Below are positions 1 to 13,528 of a stretch of DNA of 64,000 nt, piece after piece. The DNA lies in contig OX359202.1 of the NCBI GenBank assembly GCA_947172415.1, positions 3,508,001-3,572,000 on the forward strand, given 5' to 3'. The notes below the pieces were generated by a model. That model did no database searches and was not told the DNA's origin. It saw only the letters and a program-made list of their open reading frames with translations. Source of the DNA: Chondrosia reniformis (lineage: Eukaryota; Porifera; Demospongiae; Chondrillida; Chondrillidae). A program made the position numbers and the translations under genes. Positions within the stretch are counted from its first letter, which is position 1; each line of letters starts with the position of its first letter.

Positions 1-3000
1 ACTGATTGTACAAACTAGTTGTATCTACTTGTTGTATGTATTAGTTGTATGTGCTAATACTAGTTATATTTACTAGTAATTGGTTCAAGTTTTTTGTACC
101 AGTTGTATGTACTAGTTACTAGTTGTATATATTTTCTAGTTGTATGTACTTGTTGTATGTATATCCTAGTTGTTTGTACTATTTGTATGCACTAGTACTA
201 GCTATAGTTTTAAGTTGTGTGTACTAGTTGTATCTACTAGTTGCAGGTGCTAATTGTATACATTAGTTGTATGTATTAGTTTTATGTACTACTTGTATGT
301 ACTAGTTGCATGCAGTAGCTGTATGTACTAGTTGTGTGTACTAGATTTATATACTAGTACTAGTTATGTTTGCTAGTTGTAGGTATTAGTTACATTTCCT
401 AGTTGTAGGTTCTAGTTTTATGTAGTTACTGATTGTACAAACTAGTTGTATCTACTTGTTGTATGTATTAGTTGTATGTGCTAATACTAGTTATATTTAC
501 TAGTAATTGGTTCAAGTTTTTTGTACCAGTTGTATGTACTAGTTACTAGTTGTATATATTTTCTAGTTATATGTACTTGTTGTATGTATTAAGTATATGT
601 ACTAGTAAATGGACTAGTTGCATGTACTAGTTCTATCTACTAGTTGTGTGTACTTGTTTTATGTATTTGTTGTATGTACTAATACTTGTTATATTTACTA
701 GTCGCAGGTATTAGTTGTGTATACTAGTTGTATGTACTACTACTAGTTATATTTACTAGGTTTAGTTATTAGTTGTATGTTTTACTTGTAATTAATAGTT
801 GTAAGTACTAGTTTTATATACTAGATGTATTTACTAGTTATATGTACTAGTTACTAGCTGTATGTGCCAATTGTATGTTCTAGTTGTATGTACTAGTGCT
901 AGTTTTACTTACTAGTCATAGGTACTAGTTGTATGTACCAGTTGTATGTACTGGTACCAGGTATATTTAATATTTGTAGGTACTATATGTATGTACTAGT
1001 TGTAAGGACTAGATTTTTGTTCCAGTTGTAGGTAGTAGTTGTATGTATTAGTTGTATGTAACAGTTTTTATGTACTCGTTACTAGTTGTTGGTATATACA
1101 AATTGTATGTACTACATGTATGTACTCAGAAGTAGTATGTACTTCTGTATGTACTTGTTGTAAGTAATAGTTGTAAGTATTAGTTGTGTGTACTAGTTGC
1201 ATGCACTACTCATATGTACTAGTTATATGGACTAGTACATACACCTAGTACATACAACTAATACATACAACTTCTAAATAACTAGTACAAACAACTAGTA
1301 AATATAAATAGTTGTAGGTACTAATTTTATGTACTAATTGTGTGTAATAGTTGTATGTACTGGTTTAGGGACTACTTGTATGTACTCGTTACTAGTTGTA
1401 TATACTAGTTGTAAGGACTAGTTGCATGTACATACAGGTTGAATGTACTAGTTGTGTAAAGTAGTCATATATACTAGGTATATATACTAGTTATATATAT
1501 TTAATAGTTATATACTACTTGTATGTACTAGTTGTATGTACTATTTGAATGTACTACTTGTAATAACTGTTTGTATGTAATTTACTTGTTGTATGTACCA
1601 GGACTAGTTACATTTTCACGTTGAAGAGCCTAAATGTACGTGCTAGTTGTATGAACTAGTTTTATGGACTAGATGAATGTACTAGTTGTATGTTCTGGTT
1701 ATATTTACTAGTTATATGAACTAGTTATTTTTACTTGGTGTATGGACTAGTTGTATGTACTAGTATATACTAGGTTTATTTACCAGTTGTAGGTACAAGT
1801 TTATGTAATAGTTGTTTGTACTGATTGTATGTACTAGTTGTATGTAATAGTTGTAAGTACCAAATATGCGGTAGTTGTTTATGCTAGTTATATTAACTAG
1901 TTTTATGCACTTTTTATTGACTAGTTGTATGAACTAGTTTTATGAACTAGTTGGAGGTAATATTACTGGTAATATTATAGACTTGTAGGTACCACTTGTA
2001 TGTACTAGTTATATGTACCAGTTATATGTACTAGTTATATATACAGGTATATATACTAGCTATACATATACTAGCTTTGTAATACTTCTATGTACTAGTT
2101 GAAATACTAGTTATATGTACTAGTTGTATGTGCTATTTGTATGTATTATTTGCATGTACTAGTTATATTTTCTTGTTGTAGGTTTCAGTTGTGTGTACTA
2201 GTTGTATGAACTGATTGTATGTAATTTACTAGTTGTATATACTAGTTGTATGTACTAGTAACCAGTTGTATGTCCAAGTTATATGTACTAGTTGTATTTA
2301 TTAGTTGTATGTACTAGTTGTATGTTCCAGTTGTATGTACTAGTTGTATGTTCTAATTGTTAGTACTAGTCATATGTACTAGTTGTATGTACTCGATACT
2401 AGTTTTTGTACTAATTGTTTGGACGAGTTATATTTAGTAGTTGTATGTACTAAGTATATGTACTAGTTGTATGAACTAGTTGTATGTACTAATTATATGT
2501 ACTAGTTGTATGAACTAGTTGTATGTACTAATTATATGTACTAGTTGTATGTACTAATTATATGTACTAGTTGTATGAACTAGTTGTATGTACTAGTTGT
2601 ATTTACTAGTTGCATATACTAGTTGTATGCACTATTTATATGTACTAGTAGTATGTACTAGTTGTAATAACTAGTGGTATGTATTAGTTGTAGGTACTAG
2701 TTGTACGTTCTAGTACTAGTTATACTAAGTACTAGGTAGGTACCAGTTGTATGAACTAGTTGTATCGACTAGTTGTGTGTACAAGTTGAATGTACTAGTT
2801 GTTTGTACTAATGTCTTGTTGTTCGAACTAGTTGTATGCATGAGTTTTTTGAACTCTTTTTATGTACTAGTTTAGTTGCATGTACTAGTTTCTAGTTGTA
2901 TGTACTAGTTGTAAGCACTGGTTGTGTGTACTAGTTGTATATTTTACTTGTATGTCCTAGTTGCATGTACTAGGTGTATGGACTGTTTATATGTACTAGT

Positions 3001-3714
3001 TGTAAGTACTAGTTGTAGGTTCTAGTACTCATTGTACTAGGTACTACGTGGGTTCTAGTAGTATATACTAGTTCAATGTACTAGTTGTATGTTCTAGTTT
3101 ATGTTCTACTTGCATACACTATTTATATGTACTAGTTACCTGTGTACTGGTTGTAAGTACAAGCTGTTTGTACTAGTTGTACGTTCTAGTATTAGTTATA
3201 CTAGGTACTAGGTAGGTACTAGTTGTATGTACTAGTTGTATGTACTAGTTGTATGGACTAGGTGTATGTACTAGTTGTTTGTACTAGTTGTATGCACTCG
3301 ATACTTGTTGTATGTACTAGTTGTAAGTACTAGTTGTAGGTTCTAGTACTAGTTGTACTAGGTACTAAATAGGTTCTAGTTGTATGTACTAGTTCAATAT
3401 ACTAATTGTATGTACTAGTTGATTTTACTAGTTGTATATATGTACTATTACAAGTTATATTTACTAGTTGTAAGTACAAGTTGTATGTAATGGTTGTATG
3501 TAATAGTTTAATGTAATAGTTGTATGTACTAGTTGTATGTACTAGTTGTATGTATATATTACTTGTCTGTACTAGCTGCATACTAGTATTATATACTAGT
3601 TTTATGTGGTACTTTTATGTTAACGTTCTATAACCTAGGTGTATGTACTAGTCTCTTGTTGTTCCTACTAGTTGTATGTATGAGTTTTATGTACTCTTTA
3701 TATGTACTAATTGC
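1..3714 (+). repeat. 13-bp minisatellite array (TAGTTGTATGTAC), left block 1
   Basis: Degenerate tandem array of a 13-bp unit, consensus TAGTTGTATGTAC, with many point changes and small indels. Each unit carries the dyad ACTAGT. A longer repeat sits on top of it: the segment beginning ACTGATTGTACAAAC at position 1 recurs at 428, a period of about 427 bp. Related segments with TATACTAGGTACTAGGTAG recur around 2710, 3190 and 4145. No coding potential is seen; short open frames here arise from the repeat. The array probably continues beyond the left edge. Confidence 0.93.
1233..1308 (-). repeat. short inverted tract inside the 13-bp array
   Basis: For about 75 bp the unit is read on the opposite strand (ACATACAACTA form) before the + orientation returns. 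Local array orientation therefore flips and flips back, as after a small inversion or a hairpin-mediated event. Confidence 0.75.
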
Positions 3715-3954
3715 ATGAAAAATCTAATATACCATTTTCCTACATGCTATATGCCTATTCTGTAAAAAGAGCCTATAGGGGAACTAAACCTAAAGAGAGC
3801 TTTAGATGAAGATACAGGAGTCTTTTCTTCCTTCTTTTCCCTTCTTTCATCTTCTTCTCCACTGGGTCAGACAGCCGTTTCTGGGAATTCCACCCTTCAT
3901 CAGTGATCCTGGTAGTCTTTGTCTTTTTCTTTATCTTGATCTTCTGTGAATCCT
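3715..3954 (-). mobile_element. Penelope-like element, 3'-terminal fragment (5'-truncated copy)
   Basis: These 240 bp match 56733-56972 almost base for base at equal length. That segment is the 3' end of the Penelope-like element at 56733-59538. Both copies stop at the same place (ATGAAAAATCTAA on the + strand), and this copy breaks off after GAATCCT into 13-bp array. This is the pattern of a severely 5'-truncated retroelement insertion in the same orientation as the longer copy. It contains no reverse transcriptase sequence. The few differences suggest a fairly recent insertion. Confidence 0.85.
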
Positions 3955-6552
3955 GTGCATGTACTAGTTGCTAGTTGTATTTACTAGTTGTTTGCACTGG
4001 TTGTGTGTACTAGTTGTGTATATTACTTGTATGTCCTAGTTGTATGTACTAGGTGTATGTACTATTTATATATACTAGTTGTATGTGTGTGTACTAGTTA
4101 TATGTGCTAATTGTATATACTAGTTGTAGGTTCTAGTTCTAGTTATACTAGGTACTAGGTAGATCCTAGTTGCATGTACTATATACAAGTTGATGTGCTT
4201 TTTGTATGTTCTAGTTACATGTGTATGTAATAAATATATGTACTAGTTGTATGTACTAGTTGTATATATGTACTAGTTATGTACCAGTTGTATGCACCAG
4301 TTGTATGTACTATTTTTATGTATTTGTTCTATGTACTAGAGGTATGTACTAGTTCTATGTACTAATTGTATGTACTAGTTATGTGTACTAGTTGTATGTA
4401 CTAATTTTATATACTAGGTTTATGTACTAGTATAATGTACTAGATGTAGTGACTAGTATTAGTTATATTTAATAGTTGGAGGGACAAGTTGTATGTAGCA
4501 GTTACATTACTAGTTATGTACCAATTGTATGTACTAGTTGTATGTATATATAACTTGGATGTACTTGCTGTGCACTAGTTGTATATACTAGTTTTATGTG
4601 GTAGTTTTATGTTCACGTTCTATGAAGTAGATGTATGTACTAATGTCTTTTTGCTCGTACTAGTTGTATGTATGAGTTTTATGTACTCTATTTATGTACT
4701 AGTTGCATGTACTATTTTCTAGTTATATGTACTAGCTATATGTACAACTTGTGTGTACTAGTTGAATGTACTAATTTTATTTACTAGGTGTATGTACTAG
4801 TTCTAGGTATTAGTTGTATAGACTAGTATTAGCTATATTTAATAGTTGTAGGTACAAGTTGTATGTAGTAGTTACATTTGGTAGTTGCATGTACGAATTG
4901 CATGTACTAGTTGTATGTAATAGTTGTATGTAATAGTTATGTACCAATTTTATGTACTAGTTGTATGTATATATAACTTATATGTACTAACTCTGTACTA
5001 GTTGTATATACTAGTTTTATGTGGTAGTTTTATGTTCACCTTCTATGAACTAGTTGTATGTACTAGGTTTATATACTATTTATATATACTAGTTATATGT
5101 GTATGTACTAGTTATATGTACTAGTTGTATATACTAGTTGAGGGTTCTAGTTCTAGTTATACTAGGTACTAGGAAGATCCTAGTTGCATGTACTAGATAC
5201 AAGTTGATGTACAATTTGTAAGTACTAGTTATATGTGTATGTAATAAGAATATGTACTAGTTGAATATACTAGTAGGCTATACTAGTTGTAGCACTAGTT
5301 TTATGTAATAGTTGTATGTACTAGATGTATGTACTAATTGTAAGTACTAGTTCTATGTACTAGTTGTGTGAAGTAGTTGTATGTACTAGTAACTAGTTTT
5401 ATGTACTAATAGTTCTATAAACTAGCTGAATGAACTAGTTGTATATACTAGTTTTATATCCTAGTTGTGTGTACTAGTAACTAGTTGTATGGCCTAGTTG
5501 TATGTATAAGTTGTATGTACCAGTTTTATGTACTAGTTTTATGTACTGGTACTAGTTATATTTACTAGTTGTAAGAAATAGTAGTATGTACTAGTTGTTA
5601 GTCCTATTTATACATGCTAGTTATATGTACTAGTTATATATACCAGGTGTATGTACTAGGTACATATACTAGTTATATATACTAGTTATGTACTTCTTGT
5701 ATGAACTAGTTGTATGTAATATTTTTATATACTAGTTGTATGTACTAGTTGTTTGTACTAGTTGTGTGTACTAGTTGTATGTTCTAGTTATATGGACTAG
5801 TTTTGTGGACTAGTTGTATGTACTAGTTGTATGTACTAGTACTGGTTTTATTTGCTAGTTGAAGGTAATAATTGTACGTACTAGTTGTAGGTACTAGTTG
5901 TATTTACTACCTGTATGTAATATTTGTATGTAGTAATTGTGTGTATTCGTTGTATGTACTCGTTGTATGTACTAGTTATATACTAGTTGTTTGTGCTAGT
6001 TTTATGTTCTAGTTGAATGTACTAGTTATAAGTACAATGTATACGTTCTAGTTATATGTGTATGTTCTATGTAAATGTACTAATTGAATGTACTAGTTGT
6101 CTGTACTAGGTAAATGTACTAGATGTGTACCAGTTATATTTACAAGTTTTATGAACAAATTGCATGTAATGGCTATGTATATTTAATATATACTAGCTGT
6201 ATGTACTAGTTTTATGTACCCGTTCTATGAACTAGTTCTAAGTACTAATTGTAGTAATAATTGTATGCACTAGTTGTATGCCCTGGTTGTATGGACTAGG
6301 TGTATGTACTAGTTGTATGTACTAGGTGTATGTAGTTGTATGTACTAGTTGTATGTACTAATTGTAGTTTCTAGTACTAGTTGAACTATGTAATAGGTAG
6401 GTCCTAGTTGTATGTACTAGTTGTTTGTACTAGTTGTATATACTAGTTGTGTGTACTAGTTCTATGTACTAGTTTTTTGTACTAGCTGTATGTACTCATT
6501 CTATATACTAGTTGTATTGTCTAGTTGTATGTAGTAGTTGCATGTACTAGTT
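3955..6552 (+). repeat. 13-bp minisatellite array, left block 2
   Basis: The same TAGTTGTATGTAC array in + orientation resumes directly after the retroelement fragment. Segments at about 4060-4200 and 5070-5240 resemble each other, including a shared GTTCTAGTTCTAGTTATAC stretch, so local higher-order duplication has occurred. No gene seen. Confidence 0.9.
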
Positions 6553-6642
6553 GGGGCGCCGCAGTCGTCCCTATATTGTTTTCAGAAATTATGTTAACGT
6601 ATGGCATCCTGTTCATAGTCTTGTATATATATATACATATAT

Positions 6643-7366
6643 AGTGCAAGTTACAAATTTATACACGGATGCAAGTGACTCACAAGATAATCGCACTGAG
6701 GTTTATAATATAATACGGATGCAAATGACTCCCAAAATAATCACAATCAGGTATATTAAACGCTACAAGACTTTAGACACACTGAAATTCTCAACTGCTG
6801 CATACAGAGTAGTATAGTCTCTACAGATCATATAAGGTTAAACGCATATCCTTCCAATTACCTTATCACAACTTAGTATAGACTGAAGATGATGCATCTG
6901 CATGCCATTATCAGCAAAAATGCCAGTCTCATGCAGGGGTCTCAGCCAATAATCACCGCAGATTTGACTTGCCTTGAGTGTGAGCTAGGAGTGCCGTCGG
7001 TTGCTTGCATGCATTCACATAAACAACACACTCAAGGCAAGTCAAATCGGCTGTGATAATTGGCTGAGACCCCTGCATGAGACTGCAATTTTTGCTGATA
7101 ATGGCTTGCAGATGCATCATCTTCAGTCTATACTAAGGTGTGAAAAGGTAATTGGAAGGCCATGCGTTTAACCTTATATGATCTGTAGAGACTATACTAC
7201 TCTGTATGCAGCAGTTGAGAATTTCAGTGTGTCTAAAGTCTTGTAGCGTTTAATATACCTGATTGTGATTATTTTGGGAGTCATTTGCATCCGTATTATT
7301 TTATATACCTCAGTGTGATTATCTTGGGAGTCACTTGCATCCATGTATAAATTTGTAACTTGCACT
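6643..7366. repeat. long inverted repeat, two 340-bp arms around a 44-bp loop
   Basis: Arm 6643-6982 pairs with arm 7027-7366, both 340 bp, with scattered mismatches and a 44-bp spacer. Landmarks include TGCAAGTGACTC near the outer edge and GACTTGCCTTGAGTGTG at the inner edge. Each outer edge carries the same end sequence as the surrounding transposon. A transcript across it would fold into a long dsRNA stem. The open frame over the left arm is not gene-like. Confidence 0.85.
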
Positions 7367-7836
7367 GTGTAGTACTTGATTGTATTTAAACATGCTTAAT
7401 ATAGCACTCCTTATTCCTACACATGGATTGCAAGTAAAAATATATTAATATATATACTTGCATCCGTGTATAAATTTGTAACTTGCACTGTGTAGTACTT
7501 GATTGTATTAATTATATATATATATATTATTATCTATTGTAAGTATACTTTTGCTGGGGCTAGCAATATACTGAGAGATTGACTATATGTTCCGTATGAG
7601 CTTGCACGCACGCTTATTTATCCAAATGTACCACTATGTATCCCATTACACTCCTGCATACATAACTACACACATGGATAGGTAAAAATATTAACAGAAA
7701 ACAAAAGAAGAGATGGCGGAGCTTAAACTACCAAAGTTTTACTACGGTCGTCTAAACGAATTTATCTTATTTATTTTACATCAATATATAGCAACAATTC
7801 TGGCTTAAACTTAACATGAACATATACAAATACGAT

Positions 7837-7962
7837 TTATCTAAACTTCGCTGCAACTCGCTGATTCCGTACCTCCTTCTCGTAGGAGAGCGTCGACTTG
7901 TCATAGCCGTTCACGAAAGGGATAATCTTCTTTAGCAACGAAGCGGTGATGTCTTCGCAACA
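7837..7962 (-). other. short open frame, unrecognised
   Basis: About 41 codons between two stops on the minus strand inside the TA-flanked insertion. The codon content looks protein-like (KKIIPFVNGYDKSTLSYEK is readable), unlike the AT-rich surroundings. There is no start codon in good context. It could be a remnant of a lost transposase exon or chance. I do not recognise the family. Confidence 0.15.
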
Positions 7963-8746
7963 TCACAAGATTCACTCAATGTTTACGGAGCGACATACAA
8001 GAGGTGTTGGTGACGCACAAGAGAAACATCATAAAACATCATCAGATTGCACAATCGTAACATTGAATTCTTCATTATTATCTTGATTATTTTGCTCATT
8101 TAATTAAGCAAAACTTCGCCAGACGTTTCCTATGCACATGTGTTGGTTTCACAGTTATCTGACAAATTGAAATTTTTTATTAATATAACACATGGTTTGA
8201 ATATAGGTTTTCTATAGTCCTATGGCCCTTTATTTGCAGACTTTGTCCTCCGTTTTCTAACCAACGGAGGCCTAAATAAGACATCCCTTAATTTTATACC
8301 CTATACTTTATGATGATATGCCCATTTTGTTTCTAGATCCTTTCTTGGAACCATATGAATTATTTAATTACATTATATTATATTATATTATATTATTTAT
8401 TTATTTATTTAGATTACCTTAGTATATTGTAACTTGCACTGTAAATATCTGTCAAAAAATTGCGGATGTGCGGCTAGCTTTCACTTTCCAGCTTAACCTT
8501 AGCTATCTCATCCTTAGCGTAGAACATTGAACGAACGTAATGGACTTAAAAACCACCCTTAGTAATACTATGTAACGTAGAGCTTGCGCACAAACGTTTT
8601 CTACGATATATGGCCTTGAAAAATTGACGGCCAACAAGAGTCGATCGGAAATCGCTTAACTGGATATCTATAAGAACCAGCCAAGTAGTTCGAGTTTAGT
8701 TAGGGGCGTCTTGCGCCCCACGAGTTTTTTAAACTCGAACTTCTAG

Positions 8747-11700
8747 TCTTCTTATTATTTACTTTAAGGTTTGTGCAACCCTCCCAGCCTTTGCATGTGC
8801 TTGTTTTATGTAGTAGTTGCGTGTACTAGTTGTATCTAATACTTTTATGAACTAGTTGTGTGTAATTGTTTATTTACTAACTATATTTACTAGTTGTAGT
8901 TACTTGTTGTATGTACTAGTTGTATGTACTAGTTGCAAGTACTAATTATATATAATAATTGTATGTACCATTTTTATGTACTAGTTATGTACTAGCTGTA
9001 TGTACTGGCTGTATATACTAGTAGTATTAACTAGTGGTATGTACTAGTACTGGTAATATTTACTAACTGTAGGCACTAGTTGTATGTACTAGTTGTACGT
9101 ACTAGGTGTATGAACTATTTATGTGTACTAGTTGTAAGTTCTAGTAGTAGTAACACTAGATACTAAGTAGGTATTAGTTGTATGTACAAGTTCTAGTTAT
9201 ATTAACTATTTGTAGGTACTAGTTATATGTACTGGTTGAATGTTATAGTTGCATGTACTAATTCTATATTATAATTGTATGTACCAGTTGTATGTACTAG
9301 TTATGTAATAGCTGTATGTACTAGTTGTATGTACTAGTAGTATTAGCTTGTGGTATGTACTAGTACTGGTAATATTTACTAACTGTAGGCACTAGTTGCA
9401 CTGGTTATATTTACTAGTTGTAAGTACTAGTTGTATGTAGTAGTACAAGTTATATTTACTAGTTGTAGGTACTAGTTGCATGGACTTGTTGAATGTTATA
9501 GTTGTATGTACTAATTGTATGTACTAGTTGTATGTACTAGTTGTAAGAACTAGTTATGTACTAGTTGTAGGTAGTAGTTGTATTAACTACTTGTATGTAA
9601 TAATACTGGTGATATTTACTAGTTGGATATACTAGTTGTAAGTACCAGTTGTATGTACTAGTAGAAGTTATGTTTACTAGTTGTAGGTATTAGTAGCATT
9701 TACTAGTTGTATGGAGTAGTTGTATGTTCTAATTGTATGAACTAGTTGTATGTACCACTTGTATGGACTAGTTATATACTAGGTGTATGTACTTGTTGTG
9801 TGTACTAGTTGTATGTCCTAGTTGTATTTACTACTTGTAAGTCCTAAGTGAATGTACTACTTGTATGTACTAGTAGTATGTACTAGTAGTATGTACTAGT
9901 TGTATGTACTAGGTGTATGTACTAGTTATGTGTACTAGTTGTAGGCAATAGTACTAGTAATACTAGATAATAAGTAGGTATTAGTTGAATGTACAAGTAC
10001 TAGTTATATTAAATATTTGTAGGTACTACTTATATGTACTTGTCAAATGTAATAGTTGCATGTACTAATTGTATATAATAGTTGTATGTACCATTTGTAT
10101 GTACTAGTTATGTACTAGGTGTATGTAATAGTAGTATGATCTAGTAGGATTAACTAGTGGAATGTACTAGTACTGGTAATATATACTAACTGTAGGCACT
10201 AGTTGTGTGTACTAGTTGAATGTAATAGTTGTATGAACTAGTTGTATGTAGTAGTACAAGTTATATTTACTACTTGTAGGTATTAGTTGTATGTCCTAGA
10301 GTATGTAGTAGTTGTATGTTTAATTGTATGAACTAGTTTTATGTACTAGTTGTATGTTCTAGTTATATACTAATGTATGTACTAGTTGTATATATGTACT
10401 AGTTGTACGTACTAGCACTGGTTATATTTACTATTTTGTAGGTATTAGTTGTATGTACTAGTTGTATGTAGTAGTTGTATGGTCTAATTGTATGAACTAG
10501 TTTTATGTACTAGTTGTATGTACTAGTTATATACTAGTTGTATATACTAGTTGTGTGTACTAGTTGTATGTACTAATAGTTTGTACTAGTTAATTACTAG
10601 TTATATGTATAGTTTTATGTACTATTTCTGTGTACTAGTTGTATGTACAACTTGTATATACTACTCGTATGTATTAGTTGTATATACTAGTATATGTACT
10701 ACTTGTAGATTTTACTACTAGTTATACTAGGTACTAGGTAGGTGCTAGTTGTATCTACTAGCACTAGTTATGTTTACAAGTTGTACGTACTAGGTGCATG
10801 TACTTGTTGAATGTTATAGTTGTATGCACTAATTGTATGTACTAGTTGTATGTACTAGTTGTGTGTAATTGTTGTATGTACTAGTTCTATGTACGAGTAC
10901 TAGCTATATTAACTTGTTGTAGGTACTAGTTTTATGTACCAGTTGTAATACTAGTTGTATGTTCTAGTTTTATGCACTATATAGTTGTATCTACTAGTTG
11001 TATTTACTAATTGTATGTAGTAGTTTTATGTACTACTTGTAAGAAATAGTTGTATGTATATATTAGTTGTAGGTACTAATTGTATATCCTAGTTGTATGT
11101 ACTAGTTTTATGTACTAGTACTAGTTATATTTACTAGTTGTAAGTATATACTAGTTGTACGTACTCAATTGTTTGTAGTAGTTGTGTGCACTAATTGCAT
11201 GGACTAGTTTTATGTACTAGTTGTGTGTAATTGTTGTATGTACAGTCCTATGCACTGGTTGTATGTAAAAGTACTAGTTATATTAACTAGTTGTAGGTAC
11301 TAGTTATATGTACTAGTTGAATGTAATAGTTTCCTGTACTAATTGTATATAATAGTTGTATGTACCAGTTGTATGCACTAGTTATGCAGTAGTTGTGTGT
11401 ACTAGTTGTATGTACTAGTAGGAATAACTAGAGGTATGTACTAGTACCAGTAATATTTACTAACTGTAGGCACTAGTTGTATGTACTAGTTGTACATACT
11501 AGCACTGGTTATATTTACTAGTTGTAGGTACTAGTTGTATGATATAGTTGAATGTAATAGTTGTATGAACTAGTTGTATGTAGTAGTTGTATGTTCTAAC
11601 TTAATGAACTAGTTTTATGTACTAGTTGTATGTACTAGTTATATACTAGTTGCAGGTATTACTTGTATGTACTAATTGTATGTAATAGTTGTGTGTACTA

Positions 11701-12566
11701 GTGGTATGTAATAACTGTATGTATTAGTTATGTACTAGTTGCAGGTACTTGTTCTAATAACTTGTTGTTTGTACTAGTACTGGTAATATTTACTAGTTGT
11801 AGGTACTAGTTTTATGCACTAGTTGTATGTACTAGTACATGGTATATTTACTAATTATAGGTATTAGTTTTATGTAGTATTTCTGTGTACTAGTTGTATG
11901 TACTAGTTTCATGTACTACTTGTATGTACTAGTTTTATGGACTAATTGTATGTACTAATTGTATGTACTATTTATAGGTGCCAGTTTTATGTGTATGTAC
12001 TAGTTATATGTAGTAGTTGGGTACTAGTTATAGGTACTAGTTGTAAGTTCTAGTACTAGTAAAACTAGGTACTAAGTAGGTACTAGTTATATGTACTAAT
12101 TGCTTATACTAGTTGTATGTGCTAGTTGCGTACCAGTTGTATGTACAAGTTGTATGTGCTAGTTGGATGAACTAATTGTATGTACTAGTACAAGTTATAT
12201 TTAATAGTTATATATACTAGTTGTATGCACTAGTACCAGTTATATATATTAGTTATATTTACTAGTTATATTTACTAGTTGTTTGTACTGGTTGTTTGTA
12301 CTAGTTGTATGCACTAATTGTATGTATTAGATGTATGTACTTTTTATGTATTAGGTATAGTAGTTATTTGTACTAGTTATATGTACTAGTTGTATGTAAC
12401 AGTTATATGTGCTAGAAACTAGTTGTATGTACTAGTTGTATGTACTAGTTGTGCGTACTAGTTGTGTCTACTATTTGTATTTATGTACTAGTTCTATGTA
12501 TTAGTTGTATTTACTAGTTGTATGTACTAGTTTTATGTGCTATACTAGTTATATTTACTAGTTGTT
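8747..12566 (+). repeat. 13-bp minisatellite array, left block 3
   Basis: After about 50 bp of AT-rich unique sequence (8747-8795) the 13-bp array resumes in + orientation. Longer segments recur: the GTAATATTTACTAACTGTAGG motif (in parts) appears near 9050, 9370, 10180 and 11450, showing units of several hundred bp. No gene seen. Confidence 0.9.
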
Positions 12567-12925
12567 GGGGCGCCACAGGCGCCCCTATATTGTTTTCAGA
12601 AATTATGTTAACATATGGCTTCCTGTTCGTAGTCTTGTATATATATATATATATCTGTCAAAAAATGGCGGACGTTCGGCTAGCTTTCGTTTTCTAGCTT
12701 AAAATTAGCTTTCTCTTCCTTAGCGTAGAACAGTGAACGAACGAAATGGACTTAAAAACCACCCTTACTAATACTATGTAACGTAAAGCTTGCGTAAAAA
12801 TGTTTTCTACGAGATATGGCCTTGAAAAATTGACGGCCAACAAGAGTCGATCGGAAATCGGTTAACCGGATATCTATGAGAAGCAGCCAAGTAGTTCGAG
12901 TTTACTTAGGGGCGCCTCGAACTCC
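12567..12925. mobile_element. short GC-hairpin element (non-autonomous)
   Basis: About 359 bp, starting with a perfect hairpin GGGGCGCC-ACA-GGCGCCCC (12567-12585). It ends with GTTCGAG pairing with CTCGAAC across a GGGGCGC-containing loop. The body matches 6553-6641 plus 8442-8740 of the larger copy. It has no coding capacity and is embedded in 13-bp array. It serves as the empty-site reference for the 6642-8441 insertion. Confidence 0.7.
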
Positions 12926-13225
12926 TTGTTTTTACTAGTTGTATGTACTAGGACTAGTTATATTTACCTGTTGTAAGTATATACTAGTTGTGTGTACTCA
13001 ATTGTATGTAGTGGTTGTGTGTACAATTGTATGTACTGGTTTTATGTACTAGTTGTGTGTAATTGTTGTATGTACTAGTTATATTTACTAGTTGTATTTA
13101 CTAAACGTATTTAGTAGTTGTATATATGTTCCAGTTGTATGTACCACTTGTGTGTACTATATAGTTATATGTAGTAGTTGTATGTACTAGTTGTATGTAC
13201 TAGTTGTATGTACTAGTTGTATGTA
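12926..13225 (+). repeat. 13-bp minisatellite array, left block 4
   Basis: About 300 bp of the same array in + orientation, ending in four near-perfect TAGTTGTATGTAC units before the unknown dispersed sequence. Nothing else seen. Confidence 0.9.
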
Positions 13226-13528
13226 CAAACCATTAGAAACGATTAGCACACATGATTTCAGAAAAGAAGAGGCAACCATACGCAACTACAATTTACTGGA
13301 TTAGATATATGCTCAATTTCTTACTATTGTGATCTGCCGTGACATGCCTAAGAGGATCCAGACACTAATCCAAAAAGCTAAGTGTACCAGATTTTATCGA
13401 GCTAACAAATTCTGAGGCTAGAATCTGACATTGTTTTTATATATACATAAACTTATCAAACTATTAATCTATTATCTATATATAGTCATATTATTGTACA
13501 ATTATCTTATTATAATAAAATGGTTAAC
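13226..13528 (+). repeat. unknown dispersed sequence, left copy
   Basis: Non-satellite sequence of 303 bp. It matches 40421-40694 in inverted orientation, from ACAAAC next to the array through to ATGGTTAAC at the inner side. The first 200 bp contain a plausible open frame, interrupted here but open in the other copy. The rest is AT-rich. The two copies are mirror-placed just outside the satellite palindrome. I do not recognise it. A piece of a transposon or host exon caught in the array is possible. Confidence 0.7.

Larger units (their letters stand above)
6642..8441. mobile_element. TA-flanked insertion (Tc1/mariner-like ends), rearranged
   Basis: The ends are inverted repeats, AGTGCAAGTTACAA at 6643 and its complement TTGTAACTTGCACT ending at 8440, each next to TA. 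The related element at 12567 has no insertion at the same (TA)n tract, so the boundaries are supported by an empty site. The left part is a 340-bp inverted duplication (6643-7366). A further partial copy of the end lies at 7456-7509. From about 7510 to 8425 I see no recognisable transposase, only AT-rich sequence and a very short open frame. TA duplication and size suggest a Tc1/mariner-type non-autonomous element. Confidence 0.5.
6553..8746. mobile_element. composite: GC-hairpin element carrying a 1.8-kb insertion
   Basis: The outer parts (6553-6641 and 8442-8746, about 394 bp together) match the short element at 12567-12925. They begin with a GGGGCGCC-type hairpin and end with two hairpins: GGGGCG/CGCCCC around 8703-8720, then CGAGTTT/AAACTCG. 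The last bases are CTAG followed by T. The inner 1.8 kb (6642-8441) is absent from the short copy and is a separate insertion. The hairpin-rich ends and CTAG terminus recall rolling-circle (Helitron/Helentron-like) non-autonomous elements, but no TC start is visible, so the class is uncertain. No transposase gene is present. Confidence 0.6.

Noticed and set aside
1-3714. CRISPR array or telomeric repeat
   Set aside because: The 13-bp unit has no unique spacers and does not resemble any telomere repeat; the genome is eukaryotic.
6551-6817. 88-codon frame starting in the array
   Set aside because: It crosses the array, a GC hairpin and one arm of the long inverted repeat; no real gene would do so.
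8362-8412. ATATT and ATTT microsatellite as a feature of its own
   Set aside because: It is a short simple repeat inside the TA-flanked insertion and adds nothing beyond its AT-richness.
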